A stretch of DNA of 64,000 bases from Hormiphora californensis (GCA_020137815.1 CM035353.1:2241982-2305981), one strand, 5' to 3'. Numbered from the stretch's first letter, positions 1 to 27,920 are shown. Notes: a model not told the origin generated them from the letters alone. Translations and numbers: made by a program.

Positions 1-71
1 TATACAGACAGACAGATATACAGACAGACAGACAGACAGACACACAGACAGACAGACAGACAGACAGACAC

Positions 72-144
<73 letters not shown>
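1..144. repeat. (GACA)n microsatellite
   Basis: About 140 bp of GACA units with occasional GATA and CACA variants, running off the left edge of the window. The same motif in the opposite orientation, (CTGT)n, forms another long array near 35.7 kb. Confidence 0.95.
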
Positions 145-202
145 TAACCTCACTACACCAAACTAACATTAACACACACTAATGAACACCCCCTCCGCTC
201 AG

Positions 203-303
203 ATAAATAAGCGGCTGTACGAAAGTGTGGAGGGGACCATCCCAACGGAGTGTGGTCGAAGTGTTTCATTTCTGTGCAAACCTGGCTATACCACCATTGG
301 AAG
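203..303 (+). CDS. Sushi/CCP-domain exon fragment
   Basis: A plus-strand open stretch lies between an AG acceptor at 201-202 and a GTGAGA donor at 304. It reads ...TECGRSVSFLCKPGYTTIG. The spacing of C, SFLC and PGY matches the first half of a complement control protein (sushi) module, an extracellular recognition domain. No companion exon with the second half of the module was found nearby, so this is either one exon of a gene with large introns or a stranded exon. The annotation rests on one short motif. Confidence 0.5.
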
Positions 304-1077
304 GTGAGACACCCTCCTTGTCTGTCAGCTCTCACACCGGGCCGAAGGAAACAAGGAATTTTGCCACTGCCAAAATTCCTTGTTTCCCTTTGTTTGAACC
401 AGCTCTCACTCATTGATCGAGCACTATCGGATTTTGGCGCCCTCTATAGGATCATTCAAGCACAGCTGGGGTTGTTGAGTTGACAGACATTCCCCACCCC
501 TTACTCAACAAGACAGAGCAAGCTGTCTTTCCCACCATACGATTACACGTACTATTCCCACGTCAGGACGACAATCACGTGTTACGATACCGGTCAATAC
601 GATTACCATGTACCCTTCTGCGTGGAGAGTGGCATTTTCAGAATAAGGCGGACACGAAAATGAGCTGCTGGGATCTAAAAGACAGCTCACTTTCATTGAA
701 ATTAAACCCAAGTGATACAGCGATCACAGTGTAATTCTCAGCAGACGTCGGGCCGGCGGGGGGGGGGGGGATCAGGACATTGATCGCATGGGGTGGTTGA
801 TTGTTATATTTAGCATTGAACTGCCTTTCATAGACGATGTTTAGTAATTGATATTATAGTCAGTAGTCTAGGAGGAAAGAGTGTGTGTGTGTGTGTGTGT
901 GTTTGTGTCTGACTGTGTGTGTGATGTGTGAAGATATGTGTGAAGATGTGTGTGTGTGTGTGTGTGAAGATGTGTGAAGATATTTTCAGGCAGGGATCCT
1001 GTCATATCTTGCATGTTTTTGTTTCATTTTTGTAAACCCGAGTTAACATTTTACGCAGCTCAAACATACTGAGCTGA

Positions 1078-1186
1078 CAGGAACCGACCGAATCAGGAAA
1101 TAATGGTCCCTGATTGGCTGATAACCAGTCACGTGACCTAAATAACGAGTTCTGATTGGTTGTTTACTTGTTTCGGTCGGTTCCTG
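1078..1186. mobile_element. hAT-like MITE copy 1, 109 bp
   Basis: It has terminal inverted repeats CAGGAACCGACCGAA / TTCGGTCGGTTCCTG. The interior holds GTCACGTGAC flanked by ATTGG boxes. No target duplication is seen at this copy, but other copies in the window have clear 8-bp duplications. Confidence 0.9.
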
Positions 1187-1703
1187 TCCTGTATACTATT
1201 ATAGTATTAAAGTGTAGTAATGGTCAAGGTGTCAGTTGTTATGTTCTTAAACCCTATAACTCGCAAAAAGGGGGTCGAGCTAGGCAAGGTGTTCACGAAA
1301 GTTCAACGTTAGAAAGTTTATATTTCCACCCGAGAGAATAGTGTTGAGTCGTACAAAGATTAAAAGGTGATGGGTATGAGCCAAGAATTGCTGCTCACTG
1401 TTATCTGTATTATATTGTATTGCAGTTTATCATACGCAGAAATATGTAGTGGATTATGGATTGTGTCTGTGTAGCTGTCAGAGCATTGACAGCTGTAGTG
1501 TATATGAGAAGTTTAAACTGGAAATCTAACTGTAATTATTCATTTTATAACTAATTAAACTTTTGATCCATTTTTCTGAAAATGTCCGATAAATTTGGTT
1601 AGGTTTCCTAGTTACTCGAATTTCCGCAATACATTTGTTGATTTTTCCGTATATGTACTACATTGTTACACATTTATAAGCCATTTGTGTATACCAGCCT
1701 GTA
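1187..1703. other. Intergenic, no gene seen
   Basis: AT-rich sequence without a supported exon. At about 1230-1295 it holds a copy of a short dispersed repeat (gttctaaaccc ... gagctaggcaag) that recurs near 4190-4260 and, inverted, near 52465-52515. Confidence 0.5.
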
Positions 1704-1963
1704 AGGGGAAACTCTAACTGAATGGCATCCCATTAATGGGATCCCATCAGCAGTACAACTCTAACTGATAATGAACCACAGTGATGGTTCTTTCTCTGTA
1801 TTCTCTCTGTGTGCGCGCCCAATCAATCAATGCCCGGGCATGCCCAATGTACTGCTACAGAGAGAATACAGAGAAAGAACCATCACTGTGGTTCATTATC
1901 AGTTAGAGTTGTACTGCTGATGGGATCCCATTAATGGGATGCCATTCAGTTAGAGTTTCCCCT
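1704..1963. mobile_element. Foldback element, 260 bp
   Basis: A near-perfect inverted repeat. Left arm AGGGGAAACTCTAACTGAAT pairs with the right arm ending at 1963. Arms are about 110 bp with a short GC-rich loop near 1813-1845. There is no coding capacity. Confidence 0.9.
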
Positions 1964-3128
1964 AAGGAACTTGACTTTGTTATTATACCGTCAGACATGT
2001 TGTTCCTTTTTTCTAAACCAAATTTAACATGTTAATGTTGATCAATGATAATGTAAGAGAGCTTTTTAGAAAATTAGTGTATGAACAACATACAATTATA
2101 GTGGACAGAATCAAAGAGAATAATTATTGTCTGTACCAAGTTTCTGTCTGATGGCACAGCGGACCCTTGATTTCTCAGATCGGAACGTCAGACACCTGAT
2201 AAGTTCTCATTGTGCAATCGTTCAGTACTGTTTTCTCTCTCTATGATATATAAGTACATAACTGTATTTGATTACATAACTTATTTTACAAACAAATTAA
2301 ACAATTGTATTTTCAATTTTGACTTAATGATGGGAAATGATAGTTGGTTATACCATGGGTCTCATCAACCCTGTGGTTGAGTGCAGTGGTGATCAATAAT
2401 TCTAGGAGTTTATGAACAGGGATGGCAAAGAAGTTTCGATCCAAGCACCCACTAAGTGTCACGTGCAGAGTCCCAATCAGCTTGGCACACTTGACATATA
2501 TTGAGTCAGCGTGGGCGGCGGCGACACCATAAAGGGGTTTGAGAGGGATTTCCGCGCGCGAGGCGGTAAATTGAAATATCCGCGCGCATTCAATATACAA
2601 CCTCGTGTGTGACAGGCGACAGCCCTCCAAACTGTCTGCTGTCTGCAGCGGGACCCGACCCGATCTGAGCACACCGTTTTTAAGATCAAAACAGGGCGTG
2701 TTGCAGTCAGACAGAATGTCTGTTGATATTACATAGACACTCCATCAAAACGGTTGCCTGGGTAGACTGTGTTTGTAAAGGGAGGGTTAGAACATAGCAA
2801 CAAAACGGCGTGTGGTGTCGCCTGCTACCGATAGCACCAATCCGTCACTGCACCCGTTAGATTTCCCGGTTTAGGTTTGGACAAAATAAAGAATGCTCAT
2901 ATATATCAATGTGGCAAGGTTAATTGAAAACAAGTGAACGTCTCACATATCATATTGTCTAGTTTTCACGGCCGACCCTCCATAGTAAAAACCAGACAAA
3001 TCAATGCCATTGATCGCGTTATAAGAAGTAATATTACTTATTCTATGTTAAACATAAAACAAGTTTTTGATTATTAAAAAACTGATCAATTGTTGAAAAG
3101 CATCAGTATTGTCCCTCTCTCTCTCTCA
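1964..3128. other. Intergenic, 3' flank of SPT16
   Basis: No gene is supported here. A CG-rich stretch at about 2510-2660 (repeated cgcgcg) stands out against the AT-rich surroundings but lacks any convincing exon on either strand. The stretch closest to 3128 should include the SPT16 3' UTR. Confidence 0.4.
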
Positions 3129-18996
<15,868 letters not shown>

Positions 18997-19715
18997 CCTC
19001 CTATAATGATTTGAAGAGTTAACTAAAGGTCCTGTTTTGATAGCAAAGCCAAACTAGTATCGCAAAAGGATTCCCTTTCGCAAGGAGTCCTAATTAACGA
19101 GGTATGCTACACTCTACAGTCCTTCGCTCCATCGGCAAAGGAAGACAGCTTCGTATCGGAATCAATGGACGCCGGACGGGTTGAAAGAACGCGCGCGCGC
19201 TCGAGTGTGTGTGGGGAGCGCGAAGAGATGGTGTTTGTGATAGAGGGTGGTCTTCGCGCCCTCCAGATATCACTCTAGTACACTGGAAATGGCGGGCAAC
19301 TCTCGACTATAACAGCTCGAGTCGATATAAAACTATCGGGATCCGGGACGGTCCTATGACCTATATGCCTCAATTGCGGGATAATTGATGAGGCGGATCA
19401 AGAACTTTTCAAGGGGTTATCAGCACACCAAACTTCATAAGTTGGGATGGAACAAAAACGGGGATAAAAACTGGAACAATTGGGAAGAGTTGATGTACAG
19501 GGATGGATCGATGGAGTATTATTAGGCACCACACGTCACTTCCCTTCTGTTGATACCTGACGAAAGAAGATGGATAATGGTATGTTTAAAATTCTAAATT
19601 AATTTGCAATTAGTAGTTCTATGTTTGATGAATAAAAGGCAAGGTTTTGTCCAGTTAATAAAATATCAGTACCATATAATTCAATATTAACATGATAAAA
19701 TCACAATAATAAATA
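18997..19715. promoter_or_regulatory. 5' flank of SPT16
   Basis: Intergenic sequence between the SPT16 start codon and the 3' end of the left transporter gene. A CG-rich patch (gcgcgcgcgctcgagtg) at about 19190 lies some 190 bp upstream of the ATG and is a plausible TATA-less promoter. No TATA box is evident. Confidence 0.35.
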
Positions 19716-21131
19716 TCACACCTCCGCCAATTCAACATCCTTAGTCTCTTTGTTAAACACCAGAGTTCCAATTAATCCGACAACAGTTACTGCAATGAAA
19801 ATCCCAATTACAAGGGTGGGACTCACATAAAATACCAAATACACCATCCCTGTACCAATAACGCCACCAAGTTTTCCCCAGCTGTTTATAAACCCAATGG
19901 CAGTAGCTCGCAGGCAAGTGGCAAACGATTCAGGGATGATGATCCAAAGTAGGGTGTTCACAACGGCCTCTGCTAGTTTGAGTCCAGACACAATTGTAAG
20001 TGTCACGGCATTACTGATACAGATAAGTAGACCCAGGAGACAGGCAAGGGCCAGACCACTAGCCACTCGAAGTGGGATAAGTCGTCCTATGTAGGACGCA
20101 CAGAGGAACCCTATTAATGAGCCGAATATTGCTGCAACAGAGGATAGGGACAACTTCCACAGGTCTTCCTGGGTCAACATTGTGCAGTCATGTTTAGGGG
20201 TGACACTTCCAGTGCCACAGTACTTGGAAGAGAAGAATAGAGGGAGGAAGATAATCAAGCCAAACTCGAGGAATATGTTGGCAAAGTAAACCACGCTAAG
20301 ACTAATTACACTCCTTTTATTTGTCTCATTGAACAGCATGCTATAGGATCCGAGTTCTTCGTTTTGGTAAACAACCACTTCGACATCATCTTCCAGTTTG
20401 ACCTTGTTCAACCTGGCCATAAATCCCAGGGCCTTCTTTAGCTCTTCATCCTTACCGCTGACACACAGATAACGGGGCGACTCCGGGAGAGTTGCAGTTA
20501 GGACCAGGGCAGGAATAATCGGGATGGACACCACCAAGATGAACCATCTCCACCCGATGGCATTTAGAAGAAAGTACGCTAGAACATTGACTGCAGCACA
20601 TCCAATAAAACAAGCCAATATCAGCACATAGATACCTACTGCTCTGTATTTGCTTTCAGCATATTCCGTGGCGTAGCAGACCATTGAGCTAAAATTAACC
20701 CCAACACAGCAGCCGGTTAAAGTTCTCCCTGCCAGAAATACCCATTTGTTGGGTGCCATGGCGCTCACTAAAGCCGATACAAGGAGGAGGATGGTCGCTG
20801 ATAACACAACTGGTTTTCGGCCGTATACATCTCCTAACTTTCCGAACAACCCTGCACACACTGCATACCCCACAAACACGGACTACTGTGATAGCTGCCT
20901 CGAAAGTAGTTGGTTAGGCCCCACTCGCATCGAATGGCAGGCATCATAACGGATAGTAAGCGTCAATTCGGCGTAATCAGAATACCCGACCAGGGCAACT
21001 AGAGTATACAAAAGATACTGAAATCGCCCCATTCCAATGGTCTCGTAGACTTCATTAAGAGTTCGTTTCGGTGTTGAGGATGGGGCTGGATCAGTAGCAC
21101 CGTATCCGTTGCCTTCTGAGTTTTCTACCAT
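19716..21131 (-). pseudogene. SVOP-like MFS transporter, frame broken
   Basis: About 472 codons from ATG 21131, homologous along its length to the intact gene at 21640-23049. It shows MFS hallmarks: GDVYGRKPV between helices 2 and 3, RTLTG, and LPESPRYL after helix 6. Against its paralogue there are three single-base insertions between about 20950 and 20885. They put a stop codon in the original frame, and the net effect of three restores the frame. The rest of the gene is open. It could be an inactive copy, or a functional gene with clustered sequencing errors. Its middle and C-terminal parts are almost identical to the paralogue while the N-terminal third is clearly diverged. Confidence 0.8.
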
Positions 21132-21246
21132 AGTAACATGTAGCACAAAAACAAAAAGAAACAAGTAGGCTGGCCCACTACAAATAGTGAGACTGAAAAA
21201 GTCTCCATCAATAAATTGACCAATCGGCGGTTTTTGAGTCGCATAG

Positions 21247-21545
21247 TTCTGATACAACCGGATACAATGAAATAGTGTTTATTTAGGACTGCAGACGACT
21301 CGGAGATTTTATTTCAAGGAAAAGATAATCGGGACGGAAAGGTTACCCTACTATTTGAGCTACCTTTGTACATTCCCTTGTGAAGATAGACGAAGCTTCT
21401 GTACCCTGTGAATTTTAAGGTGGCAAAAGTAGCTCAAATAGTAGGGCAACCTTTCCGGCCCACTAATTTCAATTAGTTTTGGTATAATATACAGTATACA
21501 CTATTTCATTGTATCGGGATTGTATCAGAAAAAGTCTCCATGAAC
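21247..21545. repeat. Palindromic spacer between divergent transporter genes
   Basis: Outer inverted arms (gatacaatgaaatagtgt / acactatttcattgtatc), plus aaaaagtctccat on both sides, show that the promoter regions were duplicated in inverted orientation. A foldback at about 21325-21490 in the centre belongs to the same family as the foldbacks at 8261 and 16138. Confidence 0.85.
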
Positions 21546-21639
21546 TCACATACTATTATATCGTATCTTACCATACATGATGCTCCTTTAGTACCGTCTT
21601 GATACAGCACATTATATTACTTTGTTTTCTTTGTGGGCG

Positions 21640-23049
21640 ATGACAGAGGCCTCGACTTCTAACACCAGTTATGGGGCAACCGATGATGCTCTTTCATCAA
21701 AACGGACTCTAAACGAGGTTTACGAACGTATCGGAATGGGCCCATTTCAGTACTTGATGTATGTGATGGTTGGATTCTGCGAATGCTCTGTATTCGTACA
21801 ACTAAATGTAGTGTCTGTCATGATTCCCGCACTTCGCTGTGAGTGGAATCTATCACATTACTTTGAGGCCGCCATCACTATATCAGTATTTGTGAGTTAT
21901 GCCATTGCAACCGGAGTTTTTGCAAAGTTTGGAGACGTGTATGGAAGGAAACCCGTTCTAACGATCGGTTTTATTGTGCTGATTGTGGCAATCGTCTCCA
22001 GTGCCATGGCTCCCAATAAATGGGTGTTTCTGGCAGCCCGCACTCTGACAGGAGCGTGTATTGGGGTCAACTATGGTCCCATTATATTATATGCCACGGA
22101 GTTTGCTGAGAGTAAGTATAGAGTTGTAGGCATGGCCGTAATGGTTATGACAGCATACTCCAGTACTGCTGCCGTCAACCTTTTAGCATACTTTCTCCTA
22201 AATGCCATCGGGTGGAGATGGTTCATCTTGGTGGTGTCCATCCCCATTATTCCTGCCCTGGTCCTAACTGCAACTCTCCCGGAGTCACCCCGTTATCTGT
22301 GTGTCAGCGGTAAGGATGAAGAGCTAAAGAAGACTCTGGGATTTATGGCCAGGTTGAACAAGGTCAAACTGGAAGATGATGTCGAAGTGGTTGTTTACCA
22401 AAACGAAGAACTCGGATCCTACAGCATGCTGTTCAACGAGACAAATAAAAGGAGTGTAATTAGTCTCAGTGTTGCTTATTCTGCCAATATATTCCTGGAT
22501 TTTGGTTTGATTGTTTTCTTGCCCCTCTTTTTTTCTTCCAAGTACTGCGGCACAGAAACCATTACCCCGGAACACCGCTGCCAGATGCTCACCCAGGAAG
22601 ATTTGTGGAACTTATCTCTGTCCTCTGCTGCAGCCATTATCGGAGTAATCATCGGGTTCCTCAGCGCCTCCTTCATCGGGAGGGTTATACCCCTTAGGGT
22701 TGGGAACATTTTTGTGCTAGCATGTCTCCTGGCCCTGCTAGTATGCATCAACCATTTTGTAACGTTCACCACTGTCTCCTTGCTAAAGCTTACCGATGCA
22801 ACTGTCAATATTTTACTCTTAATTATCCAACCCGAGGCATTTGCCACCTGCCTGCGAGCTACTGCCATTGGGTTTATTAACAGCTGGGGAAAACTCGGTG
22901 GCGTTATTGGTACAGGGATGGTGTATTTGGTATTTTATGTGAGTCCCACCCTTGTAATTGGGATTTTCATTGCAGTAACTGTTGTCGGATTAATTGGAAC
23001 TCTGGTGTTCAACAAGGAAACTAAGGACCTGACAATGCAAGAGATATAA
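21640..23049 (+). CDS. SVOP/SV2-like major facilitator transporter
   Basis: An intact 469-residue single-exon membrane protein starting at ATG 21640. Family evidence: N-terminal TLNEVYERIGMGPFQYLMY (compare the VDEAVEAIGFGKFQ block of SVOP), GDVYGRKPV after helix 2, RTLTGACIGVN in helix 4, GWRWFILVVSIP in helix 6 and LPESPRYL at the start of the central loop. Twelve hydrophobic segments are consistent with an MFS fold. Such proteins carry organic ions or sit on vesicle membranes; the substrate is unknown. It stands head to head with a broken paralogue, about 0.5 kb apart, with the spacer itself palindromic. No introns are visible. Confidence 0.9.
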   Translation: MTEASTSNTSYGATDDALSSKRTLNEVYERIGMGPFQYLMYVMVGFCECSVFVQLNVVSVMIPALRCEWNLSHYFEAAITISVFVSYAIATGVFAKFGDVYGRKPVLTIGFIVLIVAIVSSAMAPNKWVFLAARTLTGACIGVNYGPIILYATEFAESKYRVVGMAVMVMTAYSSTAAVNLLAYFLLNAIGWRWFILVVSIPIIPALVLTATLPESPRYLCVSGKDEELKKTLGFMARLNKVKLEDDVEVVVYQNEELGSYSMLFNETNKRSVISLSVAYSANIFLDFGLIVFLPLFFSSKYCGTETITPEHRCQMLTQEDLWNLSLSSAAAIIGVIIGFLSASFIGRVIPLRVGNIFVLACLLALLVCINHFVTFTTVSLLKLTDATVNILLLIIQPEAFATCLRATAIGFINSWGKLGGVIGTGMVYLVFYVSPTLVIGIFIAVTVVGLIGTLVFNKETKDLTMQEI

Positions 23050-24600
23050 TGAAGAGTGAAGGGAACATTAATTATTAGAAATATAACAAGTATTTAGATG
23101 TGATAGGATTTAACTGTACATTTATAAAGATAATTGTAATATAAAGTTAATTGTAATATAAATGGCTTTAAATTCTTACCTTTGTCACGAAATATTTCTA
23201 CTGCCGAGACAACTTTACCATCCTAACTACGAAAATTGTTGATGTTAGGAATGGGGATATATTTATCAGGAAAACACGGTGACTTATGGGGCTGTGGCAT
23301 TGCCACCAAAGAATAATTTAATCAATAAACCCACGACCAGCCCCTGGTTATATAAACCCGCAGTTTTACGAAGTTATAAACTGGGAGATATTACACGAAT
23401 AACACGAGGAAGCTTCGTTAAATTTTGTATCATTTGTTACAGTTAATATAGTCATCTGAAAATTGTCAAAAAATAGCAGTATCTTTATTTACAATCACAC
23501 CGTTTCATTTATTAGTGTTTACAAGAAGCCATGGTTCACTCACTCATCTCTGTACAAGTATTTTGATCAAGATCGCATGGCACACCTCACTTTTGGGCAG
23601 TGAACATTAAATCAACAGACTGACCAGCTTCTATATTGACTACTTGGGTGTGTTTTGTTTTGGCATTACTGACACTATAAGAGCCAGGTGGGAGGTTTAC
23701 ATTTACTCCCCCACTCCCGACATGTCCCACATCACCTCCCTTCGTGTTGTGATACCTGCAGGGTGGTGGCGTTATTATAAAACAGGAACATTTCTCCGAA
23801 TGATGTTTAAAATACGAATCTTACGTAACCGGAATTGTCTTGTCGAAAAGTATCGCCCACCCCTCCCCCCGCCCCCTGATGCTAATACCACCGCAAACAT
23901 CATGTTCAATTTATGAATACACACAATTCAAGCTTTAAATTGCATCTTTTTTAAACAGATGTGTGCAGCACTAGTGCCTCCTACTATGTCAGAACTACCT
24001 TCTACAATGTGTATCCTCCCTTCCACTCCCCTGATGCGCTCTGACACAACTTCTTGTACTCTTTCCGAGGGCATTAGCGAGGGCATCAAAAGCCTCATCC
24101 ACCGTGAGAGGATTCACATCGTGATGGATGGATGGTGCGGTAAGAGGTGCAGGCCACTCAACCTCCCTCTCTTTGGCTCGAGATAAAACATTTCGTCCTG
24201 TCTCCATTGCTCGGCACATTGTACAATTCGACCACTGACTTGTCTCCATACTTGTTTCTGCTAAAAGACGTCAAATTTCAAAAGGGTACTGTGAACAGTA
24301 ATAGTGGATTTGGATTAAAGTTTTGTAATGGAAAACCACTAGAGACATCAGGGGGTGAAACGGTGCATCCCATAATGGAAAATGGCTACTTTTGTCGAAA
24401 ACGGAAAAACTGTCACGAGGTTGAAAAATTAAAACTTGAGCGAAAAATATTTGCAAGAGAATTTTCAGCGCGCGGCGAAAGAAAGTAAATTTTTGGCAGC
24501 GCTTTTGCCATTTTATGGCAGGACACTTCGCGCGTTACATTTACCGCGACACAGATTTGACTAAACTCTATCAATTTGTTTCCCCGTCTGCCGGCCAACG
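23050..24600. other. 3' flank of transporter and unassigned sequence
   Basis: AT-rich sequence with candidate 3' processing signals after 23100. Short open frames at 23700-24250 show no recognised domain and I do not support them as genes. Confidence 0.4.
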
Positions 24601-24619
24601 CGACGTTAAAATAGGGCCA

Positions 24620-25200
24620 GCGTTAAAATCTGTAAATCTGGGGGCGCCGTTACGATCTGGGTGTTTGGAGGCCTGTTTACAGGTGCGCGCTGCCAAAAAA
24701 GTTGATTCACTAAAATGGCTCTAACCGCCAAACCACTCAACCGTTTTGGCTGATTCAAAGTTTATCTGGTAGGGAATGTCAAGGCCTAACCGGCCAGCGT
24801 TAAAATCTGGGTGTTTTGGGAGTGCTGACAAACGGTTTTTTAGGGTTAGGGCTAAAGTAGGGTTAGGGTTTGGGTTGGGGTTAGGCCTTGACATTCCCTA
24901 CCAGATAAACTTTGAATCAGCCAAAACGGTTGAGTGGTTTGGCGGTTAGAGCCATTTTAGTGAATCAACTTTTTTGGCAGCGCGCACCTGTAAACAGGCC
25001 TCCAAACACCCAGATCGTAACGGCGCCCGTTTGGGTTGGGGTTAGGCCTTGACATTCCCTACCATATAAACTTTGAGTCAGCCAAAACGGTTGAGTGGTT
25101 TGGCGGTTAGAGCCATTTTAGTGAATCAACTTTTTTGGCAGCGTGCACCTGTAAACAGGCCTCCAAACACCCAGATCGTAACGGCGCCCTTAAAATAGGG
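24620..25200. repeat. Repeat family with GTAACGGCGCC ends, three copies
   Basis: A block of about 150 bp runs from gacattccctaccagataaa through ggttgagtggtttggcggtt and cctgtaaacaggcctccaaa to gatcgtaacggcgcc. It occurs inverted at 24640-24790 and direct at 24890-25030 and 25050-25195. Degenerate TTAGGG-like words (ggttagggtttgggttgggg) lie between copies. Confidence 0.85.
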
Positions 25201-25245
25201 ATCCCTAAAAAAGTTCAGTATTTACACAGCGTTTACACAGTCTTT

Positions 25246-25921
25246 AAAGTAAGAGTGGCACGCCATGTTTTCTCACAAAACTTGGTGAATGAACGGGGAG
25301 TACCACCAGGACCATTGGTACGGTATAGAAAATTTCCAATTCCGTCTCATTTATTAGTTATGACGTAATATGTTCATTATTTCAACTTTCACAAAATTGC
25401 TCTACAGAAAAATCTGTTCATCGTGGATTGAAATGGATGCTTGCATCGTGTTCAGCGTCAAAAAATAGCCGGGGTACCAAATTTTGGTGTCTCTACCTTG
25501 TCTGTGACGCGAGATATTGACAAATATCAAAAACGACAAAAGTGAGAGAAAGAGAGATTGTTACAAGTGGGTGGCGCGCACAAACAACTAGCACCCAAAG
25601 ATAACAAACTCTCTTTCTCCCATTTTTGGTCGTTTTTGATAATTGTCGATATCTCGCGTCACAGACAAGGTAGAGACACCAAAATTTGGTACCCCGGCTA
25701 TTTTTTGACGCTGAACACGATGCAAGCATCCATTTCAATCCACAATGAACAGATTTTTCTGTAGAGCAATTTTATGAAAGTTGAAATAATGAACATATTA
25801 CGTCATAACTAATGAACGAGACAGAATTGGAAATTTTCGATACCGTACCAATGGTCCTGGTGGTACTCCCCGTTCATCCACCAAGTTTTGTGAGAAAACA
25901 CGGTGCGCCACTCTTACTTTA
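25246..25921. mobile_element. Foldback element, 676 bp
   Basis: A long inverted repeat with arms of about 310-330 bp (aaagtaagagtggcacgcc ... ggtgcgccactcttacttt) around a spacer near 25555-25610. No coding capacity. Confidence 0.9.
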
Positions 25922-26295
25922 ATGTCCATTTTTTTCAACTGTTCACCCCCCAAAGTCGTGCGCGGAATTGTTTTGCGCGTTTATCACATGTTAACGTGTA
26001 GCACGTGCAGCGTAAATTAAAATATCGCACGTGCACGAGTTGGAGGGTGAACAGTTGAATAAAAATGGACTTTACACAGTCGTTACATCCAGAGCGCCTG
26101 CGCCGCTCTGGGTGTAAAGACTGCGTCTTTTGCACTCGATTTGCAGCGTTTTTGGAAACTTTTTTCGCCGCGGCGCTCAATTTACTCAACTAGCAAAACT
26201 AGGGGTCTGTTTCTATGTTTTTCTCTCTTTCTCTGCCTGTCTGCTATATGCTATGTGATGTGATCCCTCAAGTCGCAAGCAGTTCTCAACACGTG

Positions 26296-26425
26296 TGATA
26301 CGTGATACCTACGAATCACGTCGTCACACTGACGGATCACATCGTCACACTGACGGATCACATCGTCACACTGACGGATCACGTCGTCACACTGACGGAT
26401 CACGTCGTCACATTGACGATAGGGT
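26296..26425. repeat. 21-bp VNTR inside a dispersed element
   Basis: The unit gacggatcacrtcgtcacact is repeated five to six times. The flanks (ggtgtcacatttccgt, attagatatagtt) recur at 32873-32965 with only two units. Confidence 0.9.
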
Positions 26426-26429
26426 GTCA

Positions 26430-27580
26430 CATTTCCGTGCAAATTTGCATTAGATATAGTTGCAGCACACAATCCAATATTTTCCTGAAAAAAACCGCAA
26501 AACGCAGCACGCGCCGCTCTGGGTGTGTGTGTGTGTGTGTGTGTTTTGCACCGCCCGTCATTCCACCCACTTTACTGCCCCACAATGGTCGGCAGCCAAC
26601 CTCTATTAATATCACTCTTCGCCACCGTCCCCCACACGTAGGGATAGTGTTGATGTTGTTCCGGTTTGGGTCCTGGTATTTTGTCGAGCAAGCTCAACAT
26701 TTCCCTCGAACCTTTGCCGGCATCACAAGAAGAGTATTTGATACAGTGAATCTAATAGTAGACTGACATACCTATATTGTCAGGGCAACGGATGGAATTT
26801 ACCTGTCACACAGACTGGTCTCTGGTTACTACTGCTCCAAGGAGCTGTAGAGGTAGGTGGGTTGCCGGATATAACAATACCGTGGGTTCACCATCTAATC
26901 GGTGACGGCTGAAATATCTTATCACACCTCAGGTCTTGGGTCAAAACCGCTAGCAGTACTTATCAGCATGCAACCTGGGGGTCCGGACAGCTAATTTCTT
27001 AGCAAGCACAGATAAGCATGAAAACGCTTATGTTAACTCTGGTGAGCATTTGGCAAATCATCATCTCCCAGGGGTTGCACTTTTGCGGGGTAACTACTTG
27101 CCATATGGCGGAGGTGGCCATTTGTTTGGCCCAGACCTGCCCTACCACTCTTGGGTCCCTTATAGCGTTGTTATAGACGAAAACTCCCCCATAAGTAGCG
27201 TTGCCCTATAGTTTGCCACTTGTTCCAGGTTGGGATAGTTAGGGATGGTATAATCGAATAGGTTACTTTTGGCTATTAGTTTGGAGAATCTTACCAAATC
27301 AAGTGTGTTGCTTGATCTGTTTGTCAGTGAGGAGGATTGTTCTAGATATATTGCAAAGGTAGTATGTGGCAAAAATTTGGGCAGAGGCTCCCCAGGGGAA
27401 TAACCCCTATAACGACTGTGTAAAGACTGTGTAAACGCTGTGTAAATACTGAACTTTTTTAGGGATCCCTATCTGAGTGTTTGGAGTGTCAGCACTCACT
27501 GTTTTTAAGGGTTAGGGCTATAGTGGAGACAGGGTTAGGGCTGGGGTTTTGGGTTGGGGTTAGAGCTTGAGTCTTGACGT
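26430..27580. other. Unassigned repeat-rich interval
   Basis: Contains (GT)n near 26523-26544 and unremarkable sequence with short open frames lacking recognisable domains. No supported gene. Confidence 0.4.
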
Positions 27581-27589
27581 TTCCTATCA

Positions 27590-27920
27590 GATAAACTTTC
27601 AATTAGCCAAAACGGTTGAGTGGTTTAGCGGTTAGAGCCGTTTTAGTGCAGGGTAATCCGTAATTTTTGGCAGTGTGCACCTGTAAACAGGCCTCCAAAC
27701 ACCCAGATCATAACGGCGCCCCGGCTGACCACTCAACCGTTTTGGCTGATCCAAAGTTTATCTGATAGGAAATGTCACAGTTTTTACACAGCACTCACTG
27801 TTTTTAGGATTAGGGCTAAATTAGAGTAAGGGTTGGGTTGGGGTTGCGGTTAGGGCTTGAGATTTTTTATCAGGTAAACTTAGAAATAGCCAAAACACCC
27901 ATATTGTAACGGCGCTCTGA
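27590..27920. repeat. Further GTAACGGCGCC-family repeats
   Basis: Diverged copies of the block at 24620-25200: direct at about 27585-27722, inverted at 27725-27785, and a terminal fragment at 27885-27915. Confidence 0.75.

Noticed and set aside
2313-2672. 119-codon minus-strand frame
   Set aside because: No domain, no splice context and atypical CG-rich composition; likely chance.
23995-24249. Minus-strand frame possibly from a transposon
   Set aside because: I could not match it to any transposase motif, and it has no terminal repeats nearby.
24840-24895. Interstitial telomere repeats (TTAGGG-like words)
   Set aside because: The words are few and degenerate and belong to a repeat family; no uniform array.
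26296-26425. 21-bp regular repeats as a CRISPR-like array
   Set aside because: There are no spacers, and it is part of a dispersed eukaryotic element.
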